A DNA stretch of 64,000 nt, taken from Ideonella dechloratans (lineage in GTDB: Bacteria; Pseudomonadota; Gammaproteobacteria; Burkholderiales; Burkholderiaceae_C). Positions 9,633 to 18,852 of this stretch are shown one piece after another. The first letter of the stretch is position 1, and each line of letters opens with the position of its first letter. A model generated the notes under the pieces. It did not search any database and was not told the DNA's origin. It saw nothing but the letters and a program-made list of their open reading frames with translations. Made by a program: the position numbers and the translations under genes. The DNA is taken from assembly GCF_021049305.1 (NCBI RefSeq), contig NZ_CP088082.1, positions 1 through 64,000 of the forward strand, given 5' to 3'.

Positions 9633-10454
9633 TCAGGCCGGGCAGGGCTCGGCGTGCCGCGCGGCCCAGGCGGTGATGAGGCGGTGCAGGGTGTCCAGCC
9701 CGTCCGTCAGCGCGGCCGGGCCGGGCTGCAGGATGAAGGGGGACTTGATTTCGTGCAGCTCGCCGTCGCGCACGGCGGGGATGGCGTCCCAGCCGGGGCG
9801 GGCGGCCAGCTGTTCGGGGCGGAACTTCTTGCCGCACCAGGAGCCGATGATGAGGTCCGGCGCGGCGCGGATCACCTCATCGCGGTCGGCCAGGATGCGG
9901 TCGCGGCCCAGCGGGGCGCGGGCGCGCTCGGGGAAGATGTCGTCGCCGCCGGCGATGCCGATGAGCTCGCTGACCCAGCGGATGGCCGAGATCGAGGGCT
10001 CGTCCCATTCCTCGAAATAGACCTTGGGCCGGCGCGGCAGCCGGGCCGCGGCGGCGGCCACCGTGTCCAGCCGGGCCTGCAGCGTGGCGGCATAGGCCTC
10101 GGCTTTCTCGGCCGCGCCCACCATGGCGCCCAGGCGGCGGATGTAGGCCAGGATCTGCGGCACCGAGCGGTGGTTGCTGATCCAGACCTCGATGCCGGCC
10201 TTGATGAGCGCCTGCGCGATATCGGCCTGCATGTCGGAAAAGCCGATGGCCAGGTCCGGCTGCAGGGCCAGGATGGCGTCGAGCTTGGCGCTGGTGAAGG
10301 CCGAGATGCGCGGCTTTTCCTGCCGCGCGCGGGGCGGACGCACCGTGAAGCCGGAGATGCCCACGATGCGTCCTTCCTCGCCGAGGGCGTAGAGCACCTC
10401 GGTCGGCTCCTCGGTCAGGCAGACGATGCGCTGCGGGAAGCCGTCGTTCGTCAC
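9633..10454 (-). CDS. Cobalamin-binding (BtuF-like) protein without signal peptide
   Basis: A 273-residue periplasmic-binding-protein fold of the BtuF/TroA type (cobalamin or Fe-siderophore binding). RIVCLTEEPTEVLYALG opens the first lobe; VYFEEWDEPSISAIRWV and IIGSWCGKKF lie in the second. The start is a GTG at 10454, 11 bp after the acyl-CoA dehydrogenase stop, and no alternative Met lies upstream in frame. The protein therefore has no secretion signal and should be cytosolic. It shares an operon with a B12-dependent mutase, so an intracellular cobalamin role is a reasonable inference; transport components are absent. Confidence 0.75.
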   Translation of the reverse strand: MTNDGFPQRIVCLTEEPTEVLYALGEEGRIVGISGFTVRPPRARQEKPRISAFTSAKLDAILALQPDLAIGFSDMQADIAQALIKAGIEVWISNHRSVPQILAYIRRLGAMVGAAEKAEAYAATLQARLDTVAAAAARLPRRPKVYFEEWDEPSISAIRWVSELIGIAGGDDIFPERARAPLGRDRILADRDEVIRAAPDLIIGSWCGKKFRPEQLAARPGWDAIPAVRDGELHEIKSPFILQPGPAALTDGLDTLHRLITAWAARHAEPCPA

Positions 10455-10465
10455 AGGAGGCCTGC

Positions 10466-12262
10466 TCAGAACGCCTCGTCGGCCATCTCCAGCGCGGCGT
10501 CCGCACCGTGCAGCACGGTGTGGGCCAGGCCGGGGGCGGCGCTCAGCACATGGTCGGCGTAGAAGCGGGCGGTCAGCAGCTTGGCCTTCAGGAAGGCGCC
10601 GTCACCCTCGCCGGCCTTCAGCTGACGCCGGGCCACCAGGGCCGCGCGGCCCATCTGCCAGCCGCCGGCGACGATGCCGAACAGCTCCATCAGCGGCACC
10701 GCGCCGGCCGCGGCCTGGCGAATGGCCTCGCCCTGGTGGGCCAGGATGAAGGCCACGCCCGACTTCAGCGCGGCGATGCCGGCCTCCAGCGAGGCGCCGA
10801 TGGCGGCCAGCTGCGCGTCGTCCGCCGCGGCCAGCTCGGCGCGCACGGCTTCCATCTGGGCGATGACCGCGCCGATGGTGGCGCCGCCGTCACGGGCGAT
10901 CTTGCGGCCGATCAGGTCGGCGGCCTGGATTCCGGTGGTGCCTTCGTAGATGGCGGTGATGCGGGCATCGCGCATGTGCTGGGCGGCGCCGGTCTCTTCG
11001 ATGAAGCCCATGCCGCCGTGCACCTGCACGCCCAGCGAGGTCACCAGCAGCGCGGTCTCGGTGCTCCAGCCCTTGACGATGGGGATCATCAGGTCCACGA
11101 AGGCCTGCTGGGCCTTGCGCACATCGGTGTCCGGGTGGCCATGGGCCAGGTCCATGGCGGCGGCGGTCACGCCGGCCACGGCACGCAGGGCCTCGGTGCG
11201 CGACTTCATCTGCATCAGCATGCGGCGCACGTCCGGGTGGCGGACGATGGCCACCTTGTCGCGGCTCTTGCCGCCCTGTTCCACGCCCTGCACACGGGTG
11301 CGGGCGTACTCGGCGGCACGCTGGGTGGCGCGGTCGCACAGGCCGATGCCTTGCAGGCCCACGCCGTAGCGGGCGGCGTTCATCATGATGAACATGTACT
11401 CGAGGCCGCGGTTTTCCTCGCCCACCAGCCAGCCGGTGGCGCCGGCGTTGTCGCCGAAGGCCAGCACGCAGGTCGGGCTGGCGTGGATGCCCAGCTTGTG
11501 CTCGATGGAGACGCAGCGCACGTCGTTGCGCTCGCCCAGGCTGCCGTCAGCGTTCACGATGAACTTGGGCACCACGAACAGCGAGATGCCCTTGACGCCT
11601 TCCGGCGCGTTGGGCGTGCGGGCCAGCACCAGGTGGATGATGTTGTCGGTGAGGTCGTGCTCGCCGTAGGTGATGAAGATCTTCTGGCCGTGGATGCGGA
11701 AGCTGCCGTCGGCCTGCGGGATGGCCTTGGTGCGCACGGCCGCCAGGTCGGAGCCGGCCTGCGGCTCGGTCAGGTTCATCGAGCCGGTCCACTCGCCGGT
11801 CACCATCTTGGGCAGGTACATGGCCTTCTGCTCGTCGCTGCCGCACAACTGCAGCGCCTCGATGGCGCCGCGGGTCAGCATGGGGCAGAGCATGAAGGAG
11901 GTGTTCGAGGCGTTCCACATCTCCTCGACCATGGCCGAGATGATGTGGGGCAGGCCCTGGCCACCGAACTCGGTGGGGCAGGACAGGGCGTTCCAGCCGC
12001 CGTCCACGAACTGGCTGTAGGCCTGCTTCCAGCCCGGCGCGGTGGTGACTTCGCCGTCTTTCCACTTGGCGCCTTCGCGGTCACCGGTCCAGTTCAGCGG
12101 AGAGAGCACGCCGTTGGCGAACTTGCCGGCCTCTTCCAGGATGGCGTCGGCCAGCTCGGCGTTCACCTCCTCGTGGCCGGGCAGGGCCGAGACGGCGTCC
12201 ATGTCAGCCAGCTCGCGCAGCACGAACTGCATGTCCTTCAGGGGGGCGATGTATTCACTCAT
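10466..12262 (-). CDS. Acyl-CoA dehydrogenase with C-terminal extension (AcdA/DmdC type)
   Basis: A 598-residue FAD enzyme, longer than the usual ~380 residues because of an extra C-terminal domain (~470-598). Features are the substrate/FAD loop MNLTEPQAGSDLAAVRTKA and the catalytic glutamate region IYEGTTGIQAADLIGRKI. This group oxidises acyl-CoAs to 2-enoyl-CoAs; some members act on 3-methylmercaptopropionyl-CoA. It lies in the minus-strand operon between 3-hydroxybutyryl-CoA dehydrogenase (63-bp gap) and the cobalamin-binding-type gene. The context points to short- or branched-chain acyl-CoA oxidation. Confidence 0.9.
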   Translation of the reverse strand: MSEYIAPLKDMQFVLRELADMDAVSALPGHEEVNAELADAILEEAGKFANGVLSPLNWTGDREGAKWKDGEVTTAPGWKQAYSQFVDGGWNALSCPTEFGGQGLPHIISAMVEEMWNASNTSFMLCPMLTRGAIEALQLCGSDEQKAMYLPKMVTGEWTGSMNLTEPQAGSDLAAVRTKAIPQADGSFRIHGQKIFITYGEHDLTDNIIHLVLARTPNAPEGVKGISLFVVPKFIVNADGSLGERNDVRCVSIEHKLGIHASPTCVLAFGDNAGATGWLVGEENRGLEYMFIMMNAARYGVGLQGIGLCDRATQRAAEYARTRVQGVEQGGKSRDKVAIVRHPDVRRMLMQMKSRTEALRAVAGVTAAAMDLAHGHPDTDVRKAQQAFVDLMIPIVKGWSTETALLVTSLGVQVHGGMGFIEETGAAQHMRDARITAIYEGTTGIQAADLIGRKIARDGGATIGAVIAQMEAVRAELAAADDAQLAAIGASLEAGIAALKSGVAFILAHQGEAIRQAAAGAVPLMELFGIVAGGWQMGRAALVARRQLKAGEGDGAFLKAKLLTARFYADHVLSAAPGLAHTVLHGADAALEMADEAF

Positions 12263-12325
12263 GGTGGGTCACAGGTCAGTCAGAAAACAGGAAAGAAAAC
12301 GGGGACGGCCGGAACGGCGAAGGGT

Positions 12326-13177
12326 TCACTCGTAGCTGTAGAAGCCGCGCCCGGTCTTGCGGCCCAGGCGGCCGGCGGCCACCATTTCCTTGAGCAGCGG
12401 GGCCGGGCGGTACTTCGGGTCGTTGAAGCCGTCGTAGAAGACATTCATCACGGCCAGCATGGTGTCCAGGCCGATCATGTCGGCCAGGGCCAGGGGGCCG
12501 ATGGGGTGGTTGCAGCCCAGCTTCATGCCGGTGTCGATGTCCTCGGCGCTGGCCGCGCCTTCGGCCAGCACGAAGATGGCCTCGTTGATCATCGGGCAGA
12601 GGATGCGGTTGACCACGAAGCCCGGCTGGTTCTTCACCGTGATCGGGGTCTTGCCCAGCTTTTCGGCAAAGGCCACGGCCAGGGCGTGGGTGGCATCGTT
12701 GGTCTGCAGGCCGCGGATCACCTCCACCAGGGCCATCATCGGCACCGGGTTGAAGAAGTGCAGGCCGATGGCGCGTTCGGGCTTGGCCAGCACGGCGGCC
12801 ATCTGCGTGATGGAGATGGACGAGGTGTTGGAGGCGATGACGGTGCTGTCACCCACCAGGCCTTCGACCTGGCGCAGGATGCGCAGCTTGAGCTCCAGGT
12901 TCTCGGTGGCGGCCTCGATCACCAGGTCGGCGCCCTTGAGGTCGTCGTAGCTGGTGCTGCCCTTGATCAGGGCCAGGGCGGCGTCACGCTGGGCCTCGGT
13001 CAGCTTCTCTTTCTTGATCAGCCGGTCCAGGCTCTTGGTGATGGTGGCGATGCCGTGCTGCACGGCCGCGTCCGAGATGTCCACCATCGTGACGGGCACG
13101 CCCGCGACCGCGCAGGCCTGCGCGATGCCGTTGCCCATGGTGCCGGCGCCGATCACGCCGATGTGCTGGATGCTCAT
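12326..13177 (-). CDS. 3-hydroxybutyryl-CoA dehydrogenase
   Basis: A 283-residue NAD(P)-dependent 3-hydroxyacyl-CoA dehydrogenase. The Rossmann motif GVIGAGTMGNGIAQ is at residues ~6-19, the catalytic His is in GLHFFNPVPMMALVEVI, and KQ-type KNQPGFVVNRIL is followed by the C-terminal dimerisation domain (GNHPIGPLALADMIGLD-like region). The start at 13177 is fixed by AGGAGGAA a few bases upstream; the open frame runs further but without family similarity. Second gene of the icmF operon, it converts 3-hydroxybutyryl-CoA to acetoacetyl-CoA, linking butyryl-CoA to central metabolism. Confidence 0.9.
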   Translation of the reverse strand: MSIQHIGVIGAGTMGNGIAQACAVAGVPVTMVDISDAAVQHGIATITKSLDRLIKKEKLTEAQRDAALALIKGSTSYDDLKGADLVIEAATENLELKLRILRQVEGLVGDSTVIASNTSSISITQMAAVLAKPERAIGLHFFNPVPMMALVEVIRGLQTNDATHALAVAFAEKLGKTPITVKNQPGFVVNRILCPMINEAIFVLAEGAASAEDIDTGMKLGCNHPIGPLALADMIGLDTMLAVMNVFYDGFNDPKYRPAPLLKEMVAAGRLGRKTGRGFYSYE

Positions 13178-13209
13178 GTCGAAGTTCCTCCTGGATGTGA
13201 AACGGGTGA

Positions 13210-13227
13210 GGGGCGCCTGAGCGCCCC
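13210..13227 (-). terminator. GC-rich hairpin between icmF and the 3-hydroxybutyryl-CoA dehydrogenase gene
   Basis: GGGGCGC, loop CTGA, GCGCCCC form a 7-bp perfect stem with a 4-base loop in the 97-bp gap downstream of icmF. No T-run follows on the minus strand, so this is at most a partial terminator or a transcript-processing/stability element within the operon. Confidence 0.35.
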
Positions 13228-13274
13228 GATGCGAAAAGCCGTGGTGATGATGCGCCGGGCGCATGCCCGCCGTG

Positions 13275-16200
13275 TTACATGCTGCGCCGGTACTGTCCTC
13301 CGACCTCGAACAGCGCCGAGGTGATCTGGCCCAGGGAGCAGCAGCGCACCGCATCCATCAGCACGCTGAAGACGTTGGTGTTGTCCATCACCGCCTGCTG
13401 CAGCCGGGCCAGCATGGCCGGGGCCTCGTCGGCGTGGCGGGCATGGAAGTCGGCCAGACGCTGCAGCTGGGATTGCTTCTCCTCCTCGGTGGAGCGGGCC
13501 AGCTCGATGTGCTCGGGCACCGGGTCCCCCTTGGGGTTGCGGAAGGTGTTGACGCCGATGATGGGGTACTCGCCGGTGTGCTTGAGCATCTCGTAGTGCA
13601 TGCTCTCTTCCTGGATCTTGCTGCGCTGGTAGCCCGTCTCCATGGCGCCCAGCACGCCGCCGCGCTCGGCGATCTTCTCGAACTCGGCCAGCACGGCCTC
13701 TTCCACCAGCTCGGTCAGCTCGTCGATGATGAAGGCGCCCTGGCTGGGGTTCTCGTTCTTGGCCAGCCCCCACTCGCGGTTGATGATCAGCTGGATGGCC
13801 ATGGCGCGGCGCACGCTGTCCTCGGTCGGCGTGGTGATGGCCTCGTCGAAGGCGTTGGTGTGCAGCGAGTTGCAGTTGTCGTAGATGGCGATCAGGGCCT
13901 GCAGCGTGGTGCGGATGTCGTTGAACTGGATCTCCTGCGCGTGCAGGCTGCGGCCGCTGGTCTGGATGTGGTACTTGAGCTTCTGGCTGCGCTCGTTGGC
14001 GCCGTACTTCTCCTTCATCGCCACCGCCCAGATGCGGCGGGCGACGCGGCCCAGCACGGTGTACTCCGGGTCCATGCCGTTGCTGAAGAAGAAGCTCAGG
14101 TTGGGCGCGAAGTCGTCGATGTGCATGCCGCGGGCGAGGTAGGCCTCGACATAGGTGAAGCCGTTGGCCAGCGTGAAGGCCAGCTGGCTGATCGGGTTGG
14201 CCCCGGCCTCGGCGATGTGGTAGCCGCTGATCGACACCGAGTAGAAATTGCGCACATCGTGGTGCACGAAGTACTCGGCGATGTCGCCCATCACCTTCAG
14301 GCTGAACTCGGTCGAGAAGATGCAGGTGTTCTGGCCCTGGTCTTCCTTCAGGATGTCGGCCTGCACGGTGCCGCGCACATTGGCCAGCACCCATTCGCGG
14401 ATCTTCTCGGCCTCGGTGGGCGTGGGTTCGCGGCCGTTGTCGGCCTTGAACTTGGCCAGCTGCTGGTCGATGGCGGTGTTCATGAACATCGCCAGGATGG
14501 TGGGCGCCGGGCCGTTGATGGTCATCGACACCGAGGTGGTCGGGCAGCACAGGTCGAAGCCGTCGTACAGCACCTTCATGTCCTCCAGCGTGGCGATGCT
14601 GACGCCGGAGTTGCCGATCTTGCCGTAGATGTCGGGCCGCAGGTCCGGGTCGTTGCCGTAGAGGGTGACCGAGTCGAAGGCGGTGGACAGGCGGTGCGCG
14701 GGCATGCCCTCGCTGACCAGCTTGAAGCGGCGGTTGGTGCGGAAGGCGTCGCCCTCGCCGGCGAACATGCGGGTCGGGTCCTCACCCTCGCGCTTGAAGG
14801 CGAAGGTGCCGGCGGTGTAGGGGTAGCTGCCCGGCACGTTCTCCAGCATCAGCCACTTCAGCAGCTCGCCGTGGTCCTCGTAGCTGGGCAGGGCCACCTT
14901 GCGGATGGTGTTGCCCGACAGCGTGGTGTGGGTCAGCGCGGTGCGGATCTCCTTGTCGCGGATCTTCACCACGTACTCGGCGCCGGCATAGGCCTTCTGC
15001 ATGTCCGGCCACTGGGCCAGCAGCTGGCGGGCCTCGGGCTGCAGGCGGGCTTCGCGCGCCTCGGCCAGGGCGGCCAGGCGGTCGGCGTCGGTGGCCTCGG
15101 GGGCGCCGGCCAGCAGCATCTGGCGGGCGGCGCGCAGCTGCTGCACCTCGCGGGCCAGGCGGGCCTGCTCGCGGGCGGTCTGCTTGTAGCCGCGCACGCC
15201 GTCGGCGATCTCGGCCAGGTAGCGGGTGCGTGCCGGCGGCACGATGGGCACCTGGTGGGTGCTGTGGCGGGTGGCCACGCGGGGCAGGCGGCCCTCGCTC
15301 AGCGCCAGGCCCAGGCCGGCCAGTCGGGTCTTGATCGCCTGGTACAGCGCGGTCACGCCGTCGTCGTTGAAGCGGCTGGCCATGGTGCCGAAGACGGGCA
15401 TGGCGTCGGTCGATTCGGTGAAGGCCTCGCGGTTGCGCTGCACCTGCTTGGCCACGTCGCGCAGCGCGTCCAGCGCGCCCTTGCGGTCGAACTTGTTGAT
15501 CGCCACGAACTCGGCAAAGTCCAGCATGTCGATCTTCTCGAGCTGGCTGGCGGCGCCGAACTCGGGCGTCATGACGTACATCGGCACGCTCACATGCGGC
15601 ACGATGGCGGCGTCACCCTGGCCGATGCCGGAGGTTTCGACGATGATCAGGTCAAAACCGGCCAGCTTGGTGGCGGCCAGCACGTCGGGCAGGGCCGCCG
15701 AGATCTCGCTGCCGGTGTCGCGGGTGGCCAGGCTACGCATATAGACGCGCGGGCCCTGGGACCAGGGGCCGATCGCGTTCATGCGGATGCGGTCGCCCAG
15801 CAGGGCGCCGCCGCTCTTGCGGCGCGAGGGGTCGATGCTGATGACGGCGATGCGCAGCGCATCGTCCTGGTCCAGGCGGAAACGGCGCACCAGCTCGTCG
15901 GTCAGGCTGGACTTGCCGGCGCCGCCGGTGCCGGTGATGCCCAGCACGGGCGTCTTCACCTGGGCGGCGCGCTGGTGCAGCTCGGCCACCAGGGCTGGGT
16001 CGGCCTGGTGGTTCTCCAGCGCGGTGATGAGCTGGGCCAGGGCGCGCCAGGCGGCCGGGCCGTGGCCGGTGATGGCGTCCAGGGAGCGCGGGGCCAGGGA
16101 GGACAGCTCCCGGTCGCAGCGCATCACCATCTCGCCGATCATGCCCTGCAGGCCCATGCGCTGGCCGTCCTCGGGGCTGTAGATGCGGGCCACGCCATAG

Positions 16201-16565
16201 GCCTGCAGTTCGCGGATCTCGGCCGGCACGATCACGCCGCCGCCGCCGCCGAAGACCTGGATGTGCTCGCCGCCCTGGGCCTTGAGCAGGTCCACCGCGT
16301 ACTTGAAGTACTCGACGTGGCCGCCCTGGTAGGAGCTGATGGCGATGCCCTGGGCGTCTTCCTGCAGCGCGGCGGTGACGATCTCCTCCACCGAGCGGTT
16401 GTGACCCAGGTGGATCACCTCGGCGCCCATGCCCTGCAGGATGCGCCGCATGATGTTGATGGACGCGTCATGGCCATCGAACAGCGACGCCGCGGTGACG
16501 AAACGCACCTTGTGCTGCGGGCGGTAGTTGGCCAGGGCCTTGAACTCGGCGGTCAGCTCGGTCAT
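13275..16565 (-). CDS. icmF: Fused isobutyryl-CoA mutase (IcmF)
   Basis: A 1096-residue adenosylcobalamin enzyme that interconverts isobutyryl-CoA and n-butyryl-CoA. Domain order is: B12-binding domain (residues ~20-150, [11 protein letters not shown], with GGGGGV near its end); MeaB-like G-protein chaperone (P-loop [11 protein letters not shown] near 210); and the substrate-binding TIM barrel with small-subunit-like C-terminus. Two substrate-pocket residues fit isobutyryl- rather than methylmalonyl-CoA mutase: Phe588 in TFAFKRE (Tyr in MCM) and Gln745 in DQGQNTCIF (Arg in MCM). The start at 16565 has AAGGAG upstream, and the length is very close to that of the Cupriavidus enzyme (about 1093 aa). 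It heads the five-gene acyl-CoA operon. Some IcmF enzymes also isomerise pivalyl-CoA; this cannot be judged here. Confidence 0.93.
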   Translation of the reverse strand: MTELTAEFKALANYRPQHKVRFVTAASLFDGHDASINIMRRILQGMGAEVIHLGHNRSVEEIVTAALQEDAQGIAISSYQGGHVEYFKYAVDLLKAQGGEHIQVFGGGGGVIVPAEIRELQAYGVARIYSPEDGQRMGLQGMIGEMVMRCDRELSSLAPRSLDAITGHGPAAWRALAQLITALENHQADPALVAELHQRAAQVKTPVLGITGTGGAGKSSLTDELVRRFRLDQDDALRIAVISIDPSRRKSGGALLGDRIRMNAIGPWSQGPRVYMRSLATRDTGSEISAALPDVLAATKLAGFDLIIVETSGIGQGDAAIVPHVSVPMYVMTPEFGAASQLEKIDMLDFAEFVAINKFDRKGALDALRDVAKQVQRNREAFTESTDAMPVFGTMASRFNDDGVTALYQAIKTRLAGLGLALSEGRLPRVATRHSTHQVPIVPPARTRYLAEIADGVRGYKQTAREQARLAREVQQLRAARQMLLAGAPEATDADRLAALAEAREARLQPEARQLLAQWPDMQKAYAGAEYVVKIRDKEIRTALTHTTLSGNTIRKVALPSYEDHGELLKWLMLENVPGSYPYTAGTFAFKREGEDPTRMFAGEGDAFRTNRRFKLVSEGMPAHRLSTAFDSVTLYGNDPDLRPDIYGKIGNSGVSIATLEDMKVLYDGFDLCCPTTSVSMTINGPAPTILAMFMNTAIDQQLAKFKADNGREPTPTEAEKIREWVLANVRGTVQADILKEDQGQNTCIFSTEFSLKVMGDIAEYFVHHDVRNFYSVSISGYHIAEAGANPISQLAFTLANGFTYVEAYLARGMHIDDFAPNLSFFFSNGMDPEYTVLGRVARRIWAVAMKEKYGANERSQKLKYHIQTSGRSLHAQEIQFNDIRTTLQALIAIYDNCNSLHTNAFDEAITTPTEDSVRRAMAIQLIINREWGLAKNENPSQGAFIIDELTELVEEAVLAEFEKIAERGGVLGAMETGYQRSKIQEESMHYEMLKHTGEYPIIGVNTFRNPKGDPVPEHIELARSTEEEKQSQLQRLADFHARHADEAPAMLARLQQAVMDNTNVFSVLMDAVRCCSLGQITSALFEVGGQYRRSM

Positions 16566-16650
16566 GGTCTTTGTCTCCTTGGAAAGCTGACTGTAGGCAG
16601 CCGGCCGCCCCGGCGCCATGACCTCACCCGTCAGGCAGGTGGTGTTTTAG

Positions 16651-16665
16651 GACATCCCGGATGTC
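16651..16665. promoter_or_regulatory. 15-bp perfect palindrome upstream of icmF
   Basis: GACATCCCGGATGTC is a 7-1-7 palindrome 86 bp upstream of the icmF start, in the divergent region shared with the broken epimerase gene. It is a candidate repressor site (TetR- or GntR-like size). No matching regulator gene is adjacent, so the assignment is an inference. Confidence 0.4.
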
Positions 16666-16761
16666 AGACCGGCGTCATGCCGGCCGGGCATTGACGGCAT
16701 CGATGCCAGGCATCCGGCCAAACGATTTGTCCTCCTGGCGGCCGCTGCCTAGCATCCCGGC

Positions 16762-17718
16762 ATGGATCACATCGTCATCACCGGCGCGCAGGGCTTTGTC
16801 GGCCAGGCCCTGGCGCGGCGCCTGCTGGCCCACGGCCTGGACGGCCGCCCCGTGTAACGGCTCACCCTGATGGACGTGGGCTTCGCCGCCCCGCCGGCCG
16901 ACCCGCGGGTGCGCCAGCTGCCCGGCAGCATCGCCGACGCAGCCCTGCGCTGCCAGGCCTATGAAGGGGGCGTGGACGCCGTCTTCCACCTGGCCAGCAT
17001 CCCGGGCGGTGCGGCCGAAAGAAACTACGCCCTGGGCCGCAGCATCAACCTGGACGCCACCCTGGGCCTGCTGGAGGATCTGCGTGGCGTGCATGCCGCC
17101 GGGGGGGGCTTGCCGCGCTTCGTCTTCGCCAGCACCGTGGCCGTCTATGGCGAACACCTGCCGCCGGTGGTGGACGAGCAGACCCTGCCCAACCCCGGCC
17201 TGAGCTACGGCGCCCACAAGCTGGCCGGCGAGTACCTGGTGGCCGATGCCAGCCGCCTGGGCTGGGTGCAGGGCTGCTCGCTGCGCCTGCCCGGCGTGGT
17301 GGCCCGGCCGGGCGACGGCGCCGGCCTGATCAGCGCCTTCATGAGCCAGCTCTTCTGGCGCCTGGCCGCCGGCGAACCGATCACCGTGCCGGTGTCGGCC
17401 CAGGGCGTGGCCTGGTGGATCTCGGTGGGCGCCTGCGTGGACAACCTGCTGCAGGCGGCCACGGTCGACCCGGGCCGCATGAACCCGCGCCGCAGCTACC
17501 AGATGCCGGTGCTGCGCCTGACGATGGACGCCGTGGTGCAGGGCCTGGCCCGCCGCTTCGGCGCCGACCGGGCCGCCCTGGTGCAGTACGCGCCGGACCC
17601 GAAGGTCGAACGCCTGTTCGCCGCCTACCCGCCGCTGCGCACGCCCGAGGCCGAGGCCCTGGGTCTGCGCCGCGACGGTGACCTGGACACCCTGATCACC
17701 CGGGCGATGGGCGGCTGA
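16762..17718 (+). pseudogene. NAD-dependent epimerase/dehydratase (DenD-like), interrupted by in-frame TAA
   Basis: From the ATG at 16762 the frame reads an extended-SDR N-terminus with the Rossmann pattern ITGAQGFVGQALARRLL, then meets TAA at 16855-16857 (codon 32). The same frame continues open to 17718 with clear family features: VFHLASIPGG, ASTVAVYGE and catalytic YGAHK. With the stop read through, the length (318 aa) suits D-erythronate dehydrogenase-type proteins, which oxidise C4 sugar acids. The next in-frame ATG (16870) would give a protein lacking the nucleotide-binding glycine motif, so a functional product is unlikely unless the stop is a sequencing error. It is divergent from icmF. 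Confidence 0.75.
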
Positions 17719-17762
17719 GACGCACGATGCCGGCCGGCGGATCCGGGGGACCCGGGCTTCCG

Positions 17763-17777
17763 GCGGGATAATCCCGC
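17763..17777. promoter_or_regulatory. 15-bp palindrome in front of the AraC/FetAB operon
   Basis: GCGGGATAATCCCGC is a perfect 7-1-7 palindrome 22 bp before the AraC-gene ATG. A second imperfect dyad (GCCCCA...TGGGGC) lies immediately downstream. It is a candidate operator or hairpin in the leader of the regulator-exporter operon; without a T-run it is not a convincing terminator for the preceding gene. Confidence 0.35.
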
Positions 17778-17799
17778 CCCAGGCAAGGCTTGGGGCGGC

Positions 17800-18852
17800 A
17801 TGGACGAAGTCAATCACATCGAAAAGGACACGGTCTCGATGTACTTTGTCCGTGCGGCGGTGGCCAAGCTGCCGCCGCCGGCCCAGCTGCAGGCCCTGGC
17901 CGCCGCCGGCATCCCGGCCGAGTGGCTGGGCATGGCCCATGCGCGGGTGCCGGCCTCGGCCTTCTCGGCCCTGTGGCTGGCGGTGGGCCGGGCGCTGGAC
18001 GACGAGTTTTTCGGCCTGGATCGCCGTGGCATGAAGGTGGGCAGCTATGCCCTGATGTGCCAGGCCGTCATCTCCTGCACGACGATGGAGCGCGCCATCA
18101 AGCGCATCCTGCGCGGCTTCGCGGTTTTTCTGGACGAGGTGGCGGGCGAGCTGGTGGTGCAGGGCCCGCGGGCCGAGCTGCGCCTGCACAACCGCATCGC
18201 CGACGCGGCCGACCGTCGCTTCGCCGACGAGACCTTCCTGGTGCTGACCCATGGCCTGCTGTGCTGGCTGATCGGGCGGCGCTTCGTGCTGGACGAGGTG
18301 AGCTTCGCCCATCCCCGGCCCGAGCATGCCGCCGAGTACACCCGCATGTTCTGCGAGCACCTGCGCTTCGAGCAGCCGCTCACCGCCATCCGCTTCGACG
18401 CCGAGCTGCTGCGCGCGCCCATCGTGCAGAACGCCGAGACGCTGCAGTCCTTCCTGGCCACCGCGCCGCAGTCGGTCTTCCTGCGCTACAAGAACGACGA
18501 CAGCTGGACCGCGCGCCTGCGCCGCCGGCTGCGCCAGGCCTCCATCCAGGCCGGCGAAACCCACTGGCCGCTGCTGGAGGAACTGGCCGCCGAGCTGGGC
18601 ACCAACCCCACCACGCTGCGCCGCCGGCTGGAGGCCGAGGGCACGAGCTACCAGCAACTGAAGGACCGGCTGCGCAGCGACCTGGCCATCGACCGCCTGG
18701 TCAGCAGCCAGGCCAGCATCGACGAACTGGCGCTGGAGCTGGGTTTTCACGATGCCAGCGCCTTCCACCGCGCTTTCCGCCGCTGGACCGGCCTGCCCCC
18801 CGGGGCCTACCGTCGGCGCGAGCAGGGCGAGCCGGAACGGGAGATGCGGTGA
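17800..18852 (+). CDS. AraC-family regulator with arabinose-binding-type N-terminal domain
   Basis: A 350-residue regulator. Residues ~25-205 form the Arabinose_bd-type sensor domain found in many OruR/ArgR-like AraC proteins. Residues ~245-340 hold two helix-turn-helices (LLEELAAELGTNPTTLRRRL and IDELALELGFHDASAFHRAF). Met14 (MYFVRAAVAKL) is a possible alternative start. Its stop overlaps the GTG of the downstream ABC ATPase by GTGA, so the regulator and exporter are probably translationally coupled, which is unusual for this family. Confidence 0.85.
   Translation: MDEVNHIEKDTVSMYFVRAAVAKLPPPAQLQALAAAGIPAEWLGMAHARVPASAFSALWLAVGRALDDEFFGLDRRGMKVGSYALMCQAVISCTTMERAIKRILRGFAVFLDEVAGELVVQGPRAELRLHNRIADAADRRFADETFLVLTHGLLCWLIGRRFVLDEVSFAHPRPEHAAEYTRMFCEHLRFEQPLTAIRFDAELLRAPIVQNAETLQSFLATAPQSVFLRYKNDDSWTARLRRRLRQASIQAGETHWPLLEELAAELGTNPTTLRRRLEAEGTSYQQLKDRLRSDLAIDRLVSSQASIDELALELGFHDASAFHRAFRRWTGLPPGAYRRREQGEPEREMR

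Noticed and set aside
10508..13324. 938-codon plus-strand open frame across the acyl-CoA dehydrogenase and HBDH genes
   Set aside because: Composition is antisense-like (Val/Gly/His/Gln-rich). The minus strand encodes two enzymes with intact catalytic motifs.
13263..16694. 1143-codon plus-strand open frame opposite icmF
   Set aside because: Shadow of the IcmF gene; no recognisable domain, and the minus strand is a full-length mutase.
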